Part shown: piece after piece, positions 16,221 to 26,127 of the stretch
Position numbering within the stretch: position 1 is the first letter of the stretch
How the letters are laid out: the number at the start of each line of letters is the position of its first letter
Origin: Burkholderia vietnamiensis LMG 10929
GTDB lineage: Bacteria > Pseudomonadota > Gammaproteobacteria > Burkholderiales > Burkholderiaceae
Assembly (NCBI RefSeq): GCF_000959445.1
Contig: NZ_CP009630.1
Location: 868,001-932,000, forward strand
DNA length: 64,000 nt
Direction of reading: 5' to 3'
Program-made: the position numbers and the translations under genes
The notes under the pieces: model-generated
Told to the model about the DNA's origin: nothing
Databases searched by the model: none
Seen by the model: the letters and a program-made list of their open reading frames with translations, nothing else

Positions 16221-16901
16221 TCACAGCGGCTGCGCGGCGCCCGCCTGCGTCAGCAGCGCAACCGCGGCCGCGGCTGGCATCCCGCTGGCGTCGATCGCGC
16301 CTGCGGTCGCGAGCGCGCCGAGATCGCCGTCGACGCCCGGCTGTCCGACCACGAACGGCGTCGTCAGGAAGGCGGGCGTCGACAGCGTGACCGAATAGCG
16401 CTGCTGCAGGTTCGCCACGACCGCCGATTGCGCGGCCAGCACCGTGTTCGCGCTGCCCATTGCCTGCTGGAAATGCGTATTGCGCGGAAAATTGCCGATC
16501 AGCCCGGCCGGGTTCGTGCCGAGCTGCGCGGCGAGATAGACGAGCAGCAGCTCGGTTTCGGGCGTCGTGTTGAACGTGCCGCCCGCGTACGCGAGCGAAT
16601 GCAGGCTCGTGCCGCCCGACGCGACCGCGATCACGCACGGCAGCGCGGCGTTGAGGGCGACGCGGTAGTTGCCGCCGCCGTCGGTCAGCGTGCTGGCCGA
16701 GCCCTGCACGCAGCTCACCGTCACCGCCGCGCTCGCGAGCGGCGCGCCGGTGGCGGCCGTGCCGGACAGCGCGACCGATGGCAGGGTGTCGTTGGAGCAC
16801 ACGTCGACGCCGAAGCAGGCTTCGCCGTTGCAGCCCGCCAGCGTGGCCACGAAGGCGGCGCCCAGGATGGGCCGGAGCAAGCGCGGAGGTCGGAGGTTCA
16901 T
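16221..16901 (-). CDS. Putative lipoprotein with carboxypeptidase-regulatory-like domain
   Basis: 226 aa. The signal peptide ends in the lipobox LAGC (MNLRPPRLLRPILGAAFVATLAGCNG), so it is probably membrane-anchored. Residues about 35-80 (LSGTAATGAPLASAAVTVSCVQGSASTLTDGGGNYRV) look like a Ca-regulatory/Ig-like beta domain. The rest is helical and uncharacterised. It is 124 nt downstream of pbpC on the same strand, possibly the last gene of that unit. ATG 16901 begins the signal peptide. Confidence 0.75.
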   Translation of the reverse strand: MNLRPPRLLRPILGAAFVATLAGCNGEACFGVDVCSNDTLPSVALSGTAATGAPLASAAVTVSCVQGSASTLTDGGGNYRVALNAALPCVIAVASGGTSLHSLAYAGGTFNTTPETELLLVYLAAQLGTNPAGLIGNFPRNTHFQQAMGSANTVLAAQSAVVANLQQRYSVTLSTPAFLTTPFVVGQPGVDGDLGALATAGAIDASGMPAAAAVALLTQAGAAQPL

Positions 16902-17025
16902 GGTCGGGCGATCGGCGGATCGTGAGAGGGGACGCGGCGCGCCGACGCGCCGGCGCACGCTTCGTATTCTAGGTCTGCGATCCGCGTACTGCTTACCCTT
17001 TCGTGCGCTGCCGGCGCAGACGGCA

Positions 17026-19257
17026 TCACGGTTTGCGCGCGCCCTTGCGCGCGAACGCGCCGCGCACCTCGAAGCCGATCGCGTCGGCGACGTTGCCGCG
17101 CGCATCGACGAGTTCGAGCCGGTGCCGGCCCGGCCACGGCATCCACGCAACGCGGTCGGCATGTCCGATCACCCGATCGTCGAGCCGCCAGGCGAACCGC
17201 GCGGCGTGCCCCGACGAACGCTCGAACCAGATCCGCTGATTGTTCGGCGGAATGTCCGGATCGATCGCGAAGATCGTGCCGTCGGTCGGCGCGCCGATCG
17301 CGAGCGGCGCACGCGCGCCGTCGTGACCCGGCGTGAGGGGCGCCGCGAGCCGGATCGTGTCGAGCGCCGTGCCCGCGACGAACCACTCGTTGCGCGACGG
17401 CTCGACGTCGCGCTCGAACGTGATGCGCCGCGTTTCGACGCCGGCCGGCGGCGCCGGCGCGCGGCTCGGCAGCGCACGGTGCAGATAGCCGACCACGGCC
17501 GACCACACCGGCGACGCGCCCGTGACGCCCGACACGTCCCACATCGGCGAGCCGTCCGCGTTGCCGACCCACACGCCGACCGTGTAGCGCGACGTGAAGC
17601 CGACCGTCCAGTTGTCGCGCATGTCCTTGCTCGTGCCGGTCTTGACGGCCGAGAAGAAGGGCGTCGCGAGCGGGTTGTCGAAGCCGAACGTGCGCACGCG
17701 CGCGTTGTTGTCCGACAGGATGTCGGTGACGACGAAGCTGGCCGCTTCGCTGAACACGCGCGTGCCGCCGTCGGCGCGCGCCGCCGACGCAGCGGCGGGC
17801 AGGTCGACGACCTTGCGCGCGACGCCGCCGTTCGCCAGCGCGCGATACGCGTTGGTCAGCGCCAGCAGCGTGACGTCCGCGCTGCCGAGCGCGAGGCTGA
17901 ACCCGTAGTAATCGCCTTCCTGCGCGAGCGGCAGGCCGAGCGCTCGCAGCGTGCGCGCGAAGCGGTGCGGCGTGACGAGCACGAGCGTGCGCACGGCCGG
18001 CACGTTCAGCGAGCCGCCGAGCGCGCTGCGTACGCTGACCCAGCCCTTGAAATCCTTGTCGTAGTTCTGGGGGATGTAGAGGCCGCCGCCGGCCGCGAGG
18101 TTGATCGGCGCGTCGTCGAGCAGCGACGCCGCCGTCAGCCGCTTCTCGTCGAGCGCCTGCGCATAGAGGAACGGCTTGAGCGTCGAGCCGGCCTGACGCG
18201 GCGCGAGCACGGCGTCGACGTCGCGCGCGCTCGACAACGCGCCCGACGAGCCGACCCACGCACGAATCTCGCCGCTCGCGTTGTCGATCACCACCACCGC
18301 GCCGTCCTGCACGTTGCGCCGGTGGGCCGGAGCATTCAGCTCGGTCAACGCGCGCAGCAGCGTGTCGCGCGCGAAGCGCTGCAGCGGCGCATCGAGCGTC
18401 GTGCGCACCTGCGCGCCGGCCGCGGGCCTGACCTCGGCCGCGATCCGCCGCGCGAAGTGCGGGGCGAGCGCGGCGCCGTCGTCGCGCACGCTGTTGGCCG
18501 GGCGCGCGAGCACGAGCTGCACGTAGCCGTCGAGCGACGTGCAGGCCTGGCCTGCCTGCATGTCGCGCAGGATCCGGCACGCGCGCTCGGCGACCTTCGC
18601 CGGCGCGGCGTTGGGCGCGCGCACCAGCGCGGCCGCGATCGCGGCTTCGCGCGCGTCGAGGCCGGACGGCGCCTTGCCGAACAGCACCTGCGACAGCGCG
18701 GCGAGCCCCACCGTCTCGCCCCGGAACGGCACGAGATTCAGGTACGCCTCGAGGATCTGATCCTTGCGCCAGCCGCGTTCGAGCAGCAGTGCGTTCATCG
18801 CCTGCGTCGCCTTCTGCGGCAGCGAGCGCTGCCCCGAGCGGCGCGGCGAATCGCTGAGCAGCCCGGCCAGTTGCATCGTCACGGTCGACGCGCCACGGGT
18901 GCGCTCGTTCCACAGGTTGCCCCAGGCCGCGCCCGCGATCCCGCGCCAGTCGACGCCGCTGTGCGCGTAGAAGCGCTTGTCCTCGGACACGACGATCGCG
19001 TCGCGGAACGCGGGCGACACGTCGGCGAGCGACACCCAGTCGCCGCGCCGTTCGCTGAGGTCGACGCGGGTGCGCTGCAGCGGCGTGCCGTCGCGGGCGA
19101 GCAGCACCCAGTCGGAGCTGCGCCAGTTGCGGCGCACGTCGTCGTAGCCCGGCAGCGCGTGCGCGACGAGCGGCGCGGCCAGCAGCACGGCCGACACCGC
19201 GGCGGCCCATGCGCGAACGGCGAAACGCGCCGGCCGCGCCGATGCACGATCGTTCAT
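17026..19257 (-). CDS. pbpC: Penicillin-binding protein 1C
   Basis: 743 aa bifunctional class A PBP anchored by one N-terminal helix. The glycosyltransferase domain has catalytic Glu92 (VVSEDKRFYAHSGVDWRG) and TRGASTVTMQLAGLL. The transpeptidase domain has S358-TLK and K539-TGTSKD. The C-terminal BiPBP domain ends near GFEVRGAFARKG. It lies 10 nt after the stop of the alpha-2-macroglobulin gene, the conserved pbpC/yfhM pairing, which suggests a joint envelope-repair and anti-protease role. Confidence 0.95.
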   Translation of the reverse strand: MNDRASARPARFAVRAWAAAVSAVLLAAPLVAHALPGYDDVRRNWRSSDWVLLARDGTPLQRTRVDLSERRGDWVSLADVSPAFRDAIVVSEDKRFYAHSGVDWRGIAGAAWGNLWNERTRGASTVTMQLAGLLSDSPRRSGQRSLPQKATQAMNALLLERGWRKDQILEAYLNLVPFRGETVGLAALSQVLFGKAPSGLDAREAAIAAALVRAPNAAPAKVAERACRILRDMQAGQACTSLDGYVQLVLARPANSVRDDGAALAPHFARRIAAEVRPAAGAQVRTTLDAPLQRFARDTLLRALTELNAPAHRRNVQDGAVVVIDNASGEIRAWVGSSGALSSARDVDAVLAPRQAGSTLKPFLYAQALDEKRLTAASLLDDAPINLAAGGGLYIPQNYDKDFKGWVSVRSALGGSLNVPAVRTLVLVTPHRFARTLRALGLPLAQEGDYYGFSLALGSADVTLLALTNAYRALANGGVARKVVDLPAAASAARADGGTRVFSEAASFVVTDILSDNNARVRTFGFDNPLATPFFSAVKTGTSKDMRDNWTVGFTSRYTVGVWVGNADGSPMWDVSGVTGASPVWSAVVGYLHRALPSRAPAPPAGVETRRITFERDVEPSRNEWFVAGTALDTIRLAAPLTPGHDGARAPLAIGAPTDGTIFAIDPDIPPNNQRIWFERSSGHAARFAWRLDDRVIGHADRVAWMPWPGRHRLELVDARGNVADAIGFEVRGAFARKGARKP

Positions 19258-19267
19258 CGCGCGCCCG

Positions 19268-22200
19268 TCACTTGCCCGCGTCGGCCGGCTTGACCGTCAT
19301 CGGCGGGTTCGGCCACAGCCCGTACACCGACGGCGCATACAGCGCCTCGACGCGCGTCGGCGGCAGCCCGAAGGTGCCGACGTTGTTCAGCCGCACCGTG
19401 TACTCGACCGAGAATTTGCCCTTCGGCAGATAGTCGTAATACGCGCGGTAGCCGTCGAAGTCGCGCTCGACGAAGGCCGGCCATGCGCCGTCGGGCCGCT
19501 TCTCGTCCTGCGTCGCGGCTTCCGAATCGCGGCCGAGGCCCGAGCCGAGGATCGTCGCGCCGGACGGAATCGGATCGTTGACGACGACCCACGTCATGTC
19601 GCTCTGCGCGTCGATGTCGAGCCGCACGCGCACCACGTCGCCGCGGGTCAGCACGCCGCGCGCGGCCGGCGACACGGGCGTGATCGTCTTCGCGATCCGG
19701 TAGCCGGCCGCGAACGGCGCGCGCAGCGGCACGGCCGCGAGGCTCTCGACCGTCGCCCACGGGCGGCCGGTGCCGTCCTGCGTGACCGACAGCGTGGCCG
19801 GCCCCTGCGTCGCGCGCGGCCACGGCATCAGCACGCTGCGCGCGGCGGCCGCGCGGGTCGCCGCGGTGGCTGCGGTGGCCGCGGTGGCCGATCCGCCCGC
19901 ATCGGCTGCCGGCGCCTGCGACCACGAGATCGCGCGCTCGCTGCCGCCGAGCGCGACCTTCGTCGTGCCGGCGACCGGCGTGCTCTCGTAGGTATGCGAG
20001 AAGCGCTCGACGGCGAGCTGGCCGAGTGCGTTCGACGTGGTCGTCTGCCACGCGCCCTGGCGTTGCAGCGCGAGCAGGCCGGCCGTCACGCGCGGCATCT
20101 CGTCCTTCCACGCCGGGTCGCCGGCGAACTCGAGCGCGAGGCGCGCGGCGTTGGTCTCGTTGCTCGTCATCAGCCACCACAGGTCGTCGTCGCGCGCGGT
20201 CGAGAAGACGAGCTGCGTACCCTGGTAGGTCAGGCGTGCGCGCAGGATCTGTTCGGCCTGCGCCAGTTTCGCGTCGCGCTGCGGGATGTCCTTCACGCGT
20301 CTCAGGATCGCGTGATAGTCGATCACCGCCGACGTCGGCCACTGGTTCGGCGCGATTTCGATCGAGCCGAGCATGCGGCCTTGCGCGGCGCCGTAACGCG
20401 ACAGCGCCTCGATCGCGGCGAGCTTGCGCAGGTCGCGGTCCTGGCGCGGCGCCCAGGTGTTGCGCTCGACGCGGCCGTCGACGAAGCGCGCGAGGCCGGC
20501 TTCGAGCTGCGTGCGCAGGTCATCCGGCAGCGCGAAGCGCGGGTCGAGGCGGCCGGCCTCGTCGGCGACCACGAGCAGGTACGACGACAGCGTCGGGCTG
20601 CCGTAGTGCGCATCGTCCGACGGCGGCGGGAAGTAGCTGGCGAGCCCGTCGCTGTCGAGATAGACGGGCATGCGCGCGACCAGCGCCTGCCATTGCGCGG
20701 CATCGTGCAGGCCGATCGCGCGCGACGTCTGCTGTTCGAGGCAGCGGTACGGATAGCGCTCGAACCAGCGGCGCACGCCGGGCAGGCCGTCGGCGAGCTT
20801 CGCTTGCAGCGATACGGCGATGCCGCCGCGCGTCGCGCCCTGCGCGTCGCTCACGGCGCCCGCGGGTGGCGCGACCGGCAACGTCAGCGTGCCGTCGACC
20901 TGCGCGAGCGTCGCCTGCTGCACGGTGACCGGCAGCGCCGGCACGACCTTCTGCGTGACGGCGAGCGCGTCGGACGCATGCTTGCCACCTTGCTCGGCCG
21001 CGTCGATGCGCCAGTTCAGCGCGCCGGCCGCGTCGAGCGCCTGTTGCGGCACGGTGATGGTCCACGCGACCTCGGCGGCCGCGTTGGCCGCGAGCGAGAC
21101 GGACTGCGGCGCGACGTCGAGGCCCGTCACGTGCGGCGTCACGACCACCTGCATCGCGCGCTCGGTCGTGTTGCGCAGCGTGAGCTGCGCGCGGAACGCA
21201 TCGCCTTCGCGCACCAGCGGCGGCAGGCCGGAAATCAGCTGGAGATCCTGCGTGCTGCGGATCGACGTGCTGCCGGTGCCGAAGCGGTCGGGGCCGACCG
21301 CCGCGATCGCGACGATCCGGAAGCGCGTGAGCGCATCGTTCAGCGGCACCTCGACGGTTGCGCTGCCGTTCGCGTCGAGCGTCACGCGCGGATTCCACAG
21401 CAGCAGCGTGTCGAACAGCTCGCGCGTCGGCGCACTGCCGCCGCCGCCGCCGGCCGGCACGGCCTTGCGGCCGAAGTGGCGGCGGCCGACGATCTCCATC
21501 TGCGCAGTGGCCGTCTCGACGCCGTAGGCACGGCGCTGCAGCATCGCGCCGAGCAGGTCCCAGCTGTTGTTCGGCATCAGTTCGAGCAGCGCCTCGTCGA
21601 CGGCCGCGACGGCGATCTGCGTGCCGGCCGGGGCCGGCTGTCCGTTCGGCAGCGTGACCTTCACGTGCGCCTGCGCCTTGCCGCGCACCGTGTAGCGCGT
21701 CGCGTCGGTGGTCACGGTCACGCCGAGGCGATGCACGGCCGTGCCGACCTTGATTTCGCCGAGGCCGTAGCGGAACGCCGGTTTCGACAGATCGACGAAC
21801 GCGGTCGGCGCCTCGTAGTGGCGGCCTTCCGTCCAGAACGCGCGCGCCCATTCGACCGGCGCCTTCCAGCCCCACGTGAAGAACGAGTACCACGGCACTT
21901 CGCGTATCCGGCCGCGCAGCGCGAGCACCGACACGTAGACGTTCGGCCCCCACGATTCGCCGACCTTCAGGTCGACGGTCGGGTTCTTGCCGTTCAGCTC
22001 GACGATGTGCGTCTCCATCACGCCGCCGCGTTCGACCGCGACCAGCGCGGTGGCGTAGCGGAACGGCATGCGCACCTGGAAGCGCGCGGTTTCGCCCGGC
22101 TCGTACGAGGTCTTCTCGGGGATCACGTCGATCCGGTCGGTGTTGTCGCCGCCGAACCACAGGTCGTCCTCGCGCGTGACCCACACCGACGTCGCCGCGT

Positions 22201-25200
22201 TCGACACGCGGCCGTCGCCGTCCTTCGCGACCGCGATCAGCTGCACGTTACCGGCCTGTTCGAGCTTCGCGTCGCAGGCCATGCGGCCCTTGTCGTCGGT
22301 CTTGCCCGAGCACAGCACGCCGAGCTCGCGCGTGTCGCTCTTGTTGTCGTACGCGTAGAAGCCGCCGACCATCCGCTTGCGCGACGACGTCGTGACGTGC
22401 GCGACGCCCCTGATCTCGATCGGCACCGACGCGCGCGGCTTGCCCTGCAGGTCGACCGCGAGCGCCTGCACCGGCACGCGCTGGCCGACCGACACCCAAT
22501 GGCCGGCCTTGATGCCGGCCACCACGGCGGCCGGCCAGAGGATCGTGTCGCCGCGGATCGTCTGCACTTCGCCGTTCGGGTCCGCGAAGGTGGCCTCGAG
22601 CGCGACGCGCTTCGGCGCGTCGACGTCCGGCAGGCCCTTCAGCGTGACCGAGCCTGCGCCGTTGCGGTCGAGCGTGAGCGGCAGCTTGTCGGCGATCAGG
22701 CGGGTCGCGTCGGGATCGTCGTTCGCGGCCGGCGTGTTGTCGCCGTCCTGCGCGTCGTCGTCGGCGTTGCCGTCGCTGCGCTCGGGACGATAGGGCGCGA
22801 AGCTGAAGTCCTCGAAGCGGTCGGCGAACGGCGGCGACGCCCATTTCATCAGCGCCGACACCTGCACCGGCAGGTTCGATGCGCCGCCGCCCGACACGTA
22901 GTCGATCTGCACCGCGAGCGGCGCTTCCTTGACCGCGACGAGCGGGCTCTTCTGCGCGTCGCGCGCGCCGATGGTGCCTTTGAGCACCGGCAGGCGGAAC
23001 GCCTCGACGCGGAAGCTGCCGCTGTAGTAACTGGAGGTGGGCGCGTCGTCCGGGCCGCCTTCGAGCGTGACGCTGTATTCGCCGAGCTTCGCCGCCTGCG
23101 GCAGCGTGAACTGCGTGTCCGCGCTATGGTCGGCCGACCACGTGAGCGGCAGCTTGTAGGTCTGGTCGGAGCCGAGGTGGCGGATCGTCACGCGGCTCGG
23201 GTATTGCGCCGGGAACGCGAGGCTCTGCAGCGTCTCGGTGCGCACGAAGTGCTTCATCGACACCGTCTCGCCGGCCCGCAGCAGCGTGCGGTCGAACACG
23301 GTATGCGCACGCACGGTCGGCGCGCTGTCGGTGTCGGTCGGCACGTTGAAGCGCCACGCTTCGATCCCGCGGTTCCAGTTCGAGCTGACGAAGGCCATGT
23401 CGGGGCCCGTCTTCGGATCGTCGACGCGCGCGGACACGAAGTAATCGTCGAAGCCTCGCTCCGACGTGTGGCATTCGCGCTGCGGCTCGAACGGGCCGTC
23501 GATCTTCAGCAGCCCTTGCGCGTCGGTCTTGCCCGCTGCGATTTCGTCGCCGTTGCAATCCGAGACGCGAATCTGCGCGTTCGGCACCGGCTTGCCCTTG
23601 TCGAGCGTCGTGACCCACACGAGGTTGTTCTCGCGGCCCTGTTTCAGGTGCACGCCGAGATTGGTGACCAGCACCGTGGTGCGCACGTACATGCTCGACG
23701 GCTTCGCGAGCAGCGAGCGGCCGAGCGCCGGCGACGCGAGTTCGAGCACGTAGAAGCCCGGCTTGTCGATCGGCACGCCGACGATCTCGAACGGGCGCAG
23801 CGTCTTCGGATCGGCCTTCGGCAGCGTCAGCGCGTGCGCGCCCGGTGCGCCGGCGAGCAGCGACAGCGAGCGCACGTCGATGCGGCGATCGGCCGGCGCG
23901 GGCATCTTTTCCCCGGCCTGCAGCGGCACGTAGACGGGGTGCTGGCCCTTGCGCCGCAGTAGCCCCGGCATCTGCTCGTCGATCGTGCCGGCCGTCATCG
24001 ACCAGTTGTCGAAGCGCGCGACGGTGCGCATCCATTCGCGGATCGCGGTGTCGTCGTCGACCTTCAGGTTCGAGAATTGCGCACCGGCCGTGTTCAGGCC
24101 CGCGACGTGGAGATCGGCTTCGACGTTGCGCAGCGTGACGGGCACCAGCGCAGGCGTGCCGGGCTCCGCGAAGCGTTCGACGATGCCGAACGTGCCCGAC
24201 GAAAATTTTGCAAGCGGCGGCATCGGCGCGGTACGCGTTGCAAGCGGGAACAGGTCGGCGTTCGCGAGCGGCCGGTCGGTCACGTCGCGCAGGCCGGACG
24301 GCAGCTCGAGCGTCAGGTTCGTCTGCGCGGGCAGCGGCGGGTTGAACGTGACGGTCGTCACTTCGTCGCTGTGGTCGTCGGCGGCGAAGGTCGGTGAAAG
24401 CGAACCGTCAGGGCCGCGCAGCCGGATCGCTTCGGCGTTCTTGCGGGTGATCGGCGCGTTGAACGACAGCGTGAGCGGCCGCAGCGGCGTGCAGGGCGCC
24501 TTCGCGTTCTCGCGCTCGCACGAGAAGCTCGCGGCGAACGGCTCGCGCACGGTGAAGTCGAAGCGGCGCTCGGTGTCGTTCGCGATGCCGCTCGGGCTCG
24601 CGACGCCGCGGCCGTAGACGAGCTGCATCTTCGCGCTGGCGGGCAGCGCCTGCGCGCACGACAGCGTCAGCACGCGCGCGGCGTCCTTCTTGAGCCCGAA
24701 GTGATCGAGCAGCGCGGCGCGGGTGGTGTCGTCGGCGGCGGTGACCGGAATCCGGTTGCCGATGCCGGCCGCTTCGCACCAGATGTTGGCGAGCGCGGAG
24801 CGCGGCTCGGCCGGGCCGTTCAGCTTCAGCACGAACACCTGGCGCTCCTCGATCTCGTGCGAGCCAGGGCGGACGCTGACCGGGAACGGGCCGCCGGTTT
24901 GAAACGTGAAGCGGCGCGGGCCGGCGAGCGCATTGCCGGCGACCGAGCGCAGCGTGTCGTTGAGCGCGAGCGAACAGCGCACGCCCGGCGGCAGGTCGTT
25001 CTCGAAGTCGTAGACCCAGGTCTTGTCGTCGAGCCAGTGGCCCTGGCCGCGCGCGGCGGCGGCATCGGTGCAGGTCATGCGCGCGGGAGCCGGCGCGGAC
25101 GCCGAGCCGAACGGGACCATCGCTTCGTCGAACTTGACGACGCTTTGCCGGACTTGAGTGACGGTGCCTTGCGGCGACACGCTCACGGTGCGCGCGGCGC

Positions 25201-25318
25201 CGGCGTGCAGCGACACCGCGGTCGCGGCGCCGAGTGCGGCGAGCGCGCCGATGCGCCAGAGCAGCCGTGTGATGTGGTGAGTTCGATTGGCTTTGTTGTG
25301 TTTGTCGTGCTGCTTCAT
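19268..25318 (-). CDS. Bacterial alpha-2-macroglobulin (YfhM-like)
   Basis: 2016 aa, longer than E. coli YfhM (about 1650 aa). The thioester motif CLEQ is at 1526-1529 (YRCLEQQTSRAIG), so it should trap attacking proteases covalently. MG domains occupy the N-terminal half; the bait region is probably near residues 1250-1300 before the thioester domain. The signal peptide (LLWRIGALAALGAATAVSLHAGA) lacks a lipobox Cys, whereas YfhM is a lipoprotein, so this version may be free in the periplasm. ATG 25318 precedes the signal sequence. It is the first gene of the unit with pbpC. Confidence 0.92.
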   Translation of the reverse strand: MKQHDKHNKANRTHHITRLLWRIGALAALGAATAVSLHAGAARTVSVSPQGTVTQVRQSVVKFDEAMVPFGSASAPAPARMTCTDAAAARGQGHWLDDKTWVYDFENDLPPGVRCSLALNDTLRSVAGNALAGPRRFTFQTGGPFPVSVRPGSHEIEERQVFVLKLNGPAEPRSALANIWCEAAGIGNRIPVTAADDTTRAALLDHFGLKKDAARVLTLSCAQALPASAKMQLVYGRGVASPSGIANDTERRFDFTVREPFAASFSCERENAKAPCTPLRPLTLSFNAPITRKNAEAIRLRGPDGSLSPTFAADDHSDEVTTVTFNPPLPAQTNLTLELPSGLRDVTDRPLANADLFPLATRTAPMPPLAKFSSGTFGIVERFAEPGTPALVPVTLRNVEADLHVAGLNTAGAQFSNLKVDDDTAIREWMRTVARFDNWSMTAGTIDEQMPGLLRRKGQHPVYVPLQAGEKMPAPADRRIDVRSLSLLAGAPGAHALTLPKADPKTLRPFEIVGVPIDKPGFYVLELASPALGRSLLAKPSSMYVRTTVLVTNLGVHLKQGRENNLVWVTTLDKGKPVPNAQIRVSDCNGDEIAAGKTDAQGLLKIDGPFEPQRECHTSERGFDDYFVSARVDDPKTGPDMAFVSSNWNRGIEAWRFNVPTDTDSAPTVRAHTVFDRTLLRAGETVSMKHFVRTETLQSLAFPAQYPSRVTIRHLGSDQTYKLPLTWSADHSADTQFTLPQAAKLGEYSVTLEGGPDDAPTSSYYSGSFRVEAFRLPVLKGTIGARDAQKSPLVAVKEAPLAVQIDYVSGGGASNLPVQVSALMKWASPPFADRFEDFSFAPYRPERSDGNADDDAQDGDNTPAANDDPDATRLIADKLPLTLDRNGAGSVTLKGLPDVDAPKRVALEATFADPNGEVQTIRGDTILWPAAVVAGIKAGHWVSVGQRVPVQALAVDLQGKPRASVPIEIRGVAHVTTSSRKRMVGGFYAYDNKSDTRELGVLCSGKTDDKGRMACDAKLEQAGNVQLIAVAKDGDGRVSNAATSVWVTREDDLWFGGDNTDRIDVIPEKTSYEPGETARFQVRMPFRYATALVAVERGGVMETHIVELNGKNPTVDLKVGESWGPNVYVSVLALRGRIREVPWYSFFTWGWKAPVEWARAFWTEGRHYEAPTAFVDLSKPAFRYGLGEIKVGTAVHRLGVTVTTDATRYTVRGKAQAHVKVTLPNGQPAPAGTQIAVAAVDEALLELMPNNSWDLLGAMLQRRAYGVETATAQMEIVGRRHFGRKAVPAGGGGGSAPTRELFDTLLLWNPRVTLDANGSATVEVPLNDALTRFRIVAIAAVGPDRFGTGSTSIRSTQDLQLISGLPPLVREGDAFRAQLTLRNTTERAMQVVVTPHVTGLDVAPQSVSLAANAAAEVAWTITVPQQALDAAGALNWRIDAAEQGGKHASDALAVTQKVVPALPVTVQQATLAQVDGTLTLPVAPPAGAVSDAQGATRGGIAVSLQAKLADGLPGVRRWFERYPYRCLEQQTSRAIGLHDAAQWQALVARMPVYLDSDGLASYFPPPSDDAHYGSPTLSSYLLVVADEAGRLDPRFALPDDLRTQLEAGLARFVDGRVERNTWAPRQDRDLRKLAAIEALSRYGAAQGRMLGSIEIAPNQWPTSAVIDYHAILRRVKDIPQRDAKLAQAEQILRARLTYQGTQLVFSTARDDDLWWLMTSNETNAARLALEFAGDPAWKDEMPRVTAGLLALQRQGAWQTTTSNALGQLAVERFSHTYESTPVAGTTKVALGGSERAISWSQAPAADAGGSATAATAATAATRAAAARSVLMPWPRATQGPATLSVTQDGTGRPWATVESLAAVPLRAPFAAGYRIAKTITPVSPAARGVLTRGDVVRVRLDIDAQSDMTWVVVNDPIPSGATILGSGLGRDSEAATQDEKRPDGAWPAFVERDFDGYRAYYDYLPKGKFSVEYTVRLNNVGTFGLPPTRVEALYAPSVYGLWPNPPMTVKPADAGK

Positions 25319-25620
25319 CGCTCGATGCCCTCGGAGGGAAGCTTTCTGTTTGATTGCACGGGATTCTAACCGACGGGCAGGCGAGCGGAGGGCGGGAAGC
25401 GGTGTGTGACGGGCTTGCGACAGCGCGACCGGGCGCGCCCGTTGTCGCGCGGCCGACACACAATCGCGGCGAAATCCGGATCGTGTCGGATTGCGGAACA
25501 ATTATTGAACTATAAAAGGATTGTCCAATTCGGATTGAGCGCGTACATTTCAGGGCCGCGCGAAAGTTTGATAAATATCAAGCGTGGTTTTCCCGAATCC
25601 GGTGTTCGAGAGAAGGAAAC
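25319..25620. other. Divergent promoter region of the dehydrogenase operon
   Basis: 302 bp. It has an AT-rich patch around 25500-25545 (TATAAAAGG-like) that may hold promoter elements, the FNR-type box at 25568-25581, and GAGAAGGAAAC as ribosome site directly before 25621. No RNA gene seen. Confidence 0.55.
25568..25581 (+). promoter_or_regulatory. Perfect FNR/ANR-type box
   Basis: TTGATAAATATCAA matches the FNR/ANR/CRP-like consensus TTGAT-N4-ATCAA at every fixed base. It lies 39 bp before the first codon of the dehydrogenase operon. That is close to the start codon for class II activation, so repression or a short leader is possible. Confidence 0.6.
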
Positions 25621-26127
25621 ATGCACAACGACAACACCCCCCAATCGCGTCGCGACAGCGACGCAGCCGCAAGCGGCATCACGCGGCGTCAATGGCTGCA
25701 GGGCGCACTGGCGCTGACGGCGGCGGGCCTGACCGGCTCGCTGGCGTTGCGGGCCCTGGCCGACAGTCCCGGCAACGCGCCGCTCGACACGTTCATGACG
25801 CTCTCCGAAGCGTTGACGGGCAAGAAAGGGCTGAGCCGCGTGCTCGGCGAACGCTATCTGCAAGCATTGCAGAAGGGCTCCTTCAAGACCGCCGACGGTC
25901 TGTCGCAGCTTGCCGGCGCGCTCGCGTCCGGCTCGTTGAGCGCGGACCAGGAAGCCTCCGCGCTGACGATTCTCGGCGCGTGGTATCTCGGCATCGTCGA
26001 CAACGTCGTGATCGCCTACGAAGAAGCATTGATGTTCGACGTCGTCTCCGACACGCTCGTGATTCCTTCGTATTGCCCCAACAAACCCGGCTTCTGGGCC
26101 GAAAAACCGATCGAGAGGCAAGTCTGA
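25621..26127 (+). CDS. FAD-dependent glucose/gluconate dehydrogenase gamma (small) subunit
   Basis: 168 aa. A Tat signal (ITRRQWLQGALALTAAGLTGSLALRA) precedes a short helical domain ending in YCPNKPGFWAEKPIERQV. This is the hitch-hiker subunit that folds with and carries the cofactor-loaded alpha subunit through Tat. The length equals that of the known B. cepacia FAD-glucose dehydrogenase gamma subunit as I remember it. Its TGA overlaps the ATG of the alpha gene (TGATG). Confidence 0.92.
   Translation: MHNDNTPQSRRDSDAAASGITRRQWLQGALALTAAGLTGSLALRALADSPGNAPLDTFMTLSEALTGKKGLSRVLGERYLQALQKGSFKTADGLSQLAGALASGSLSADQEASALTILGAWYLGIVDNVVIAYEEALMFDVVSDTLVIPSYCPNKPGFWAEKPIERQV

Noticed and set aside
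16669..19293. Very long plus-strand frame opposite pbpC (and similar ones opposite the alpha-2-macroglobulin and mgtA genes)
   Set aside because: Arg/Ala/Gly-rich translations without domains. They are antisense shadows typical of GC-rich DNA; the minus-strand genes have full family motifs.
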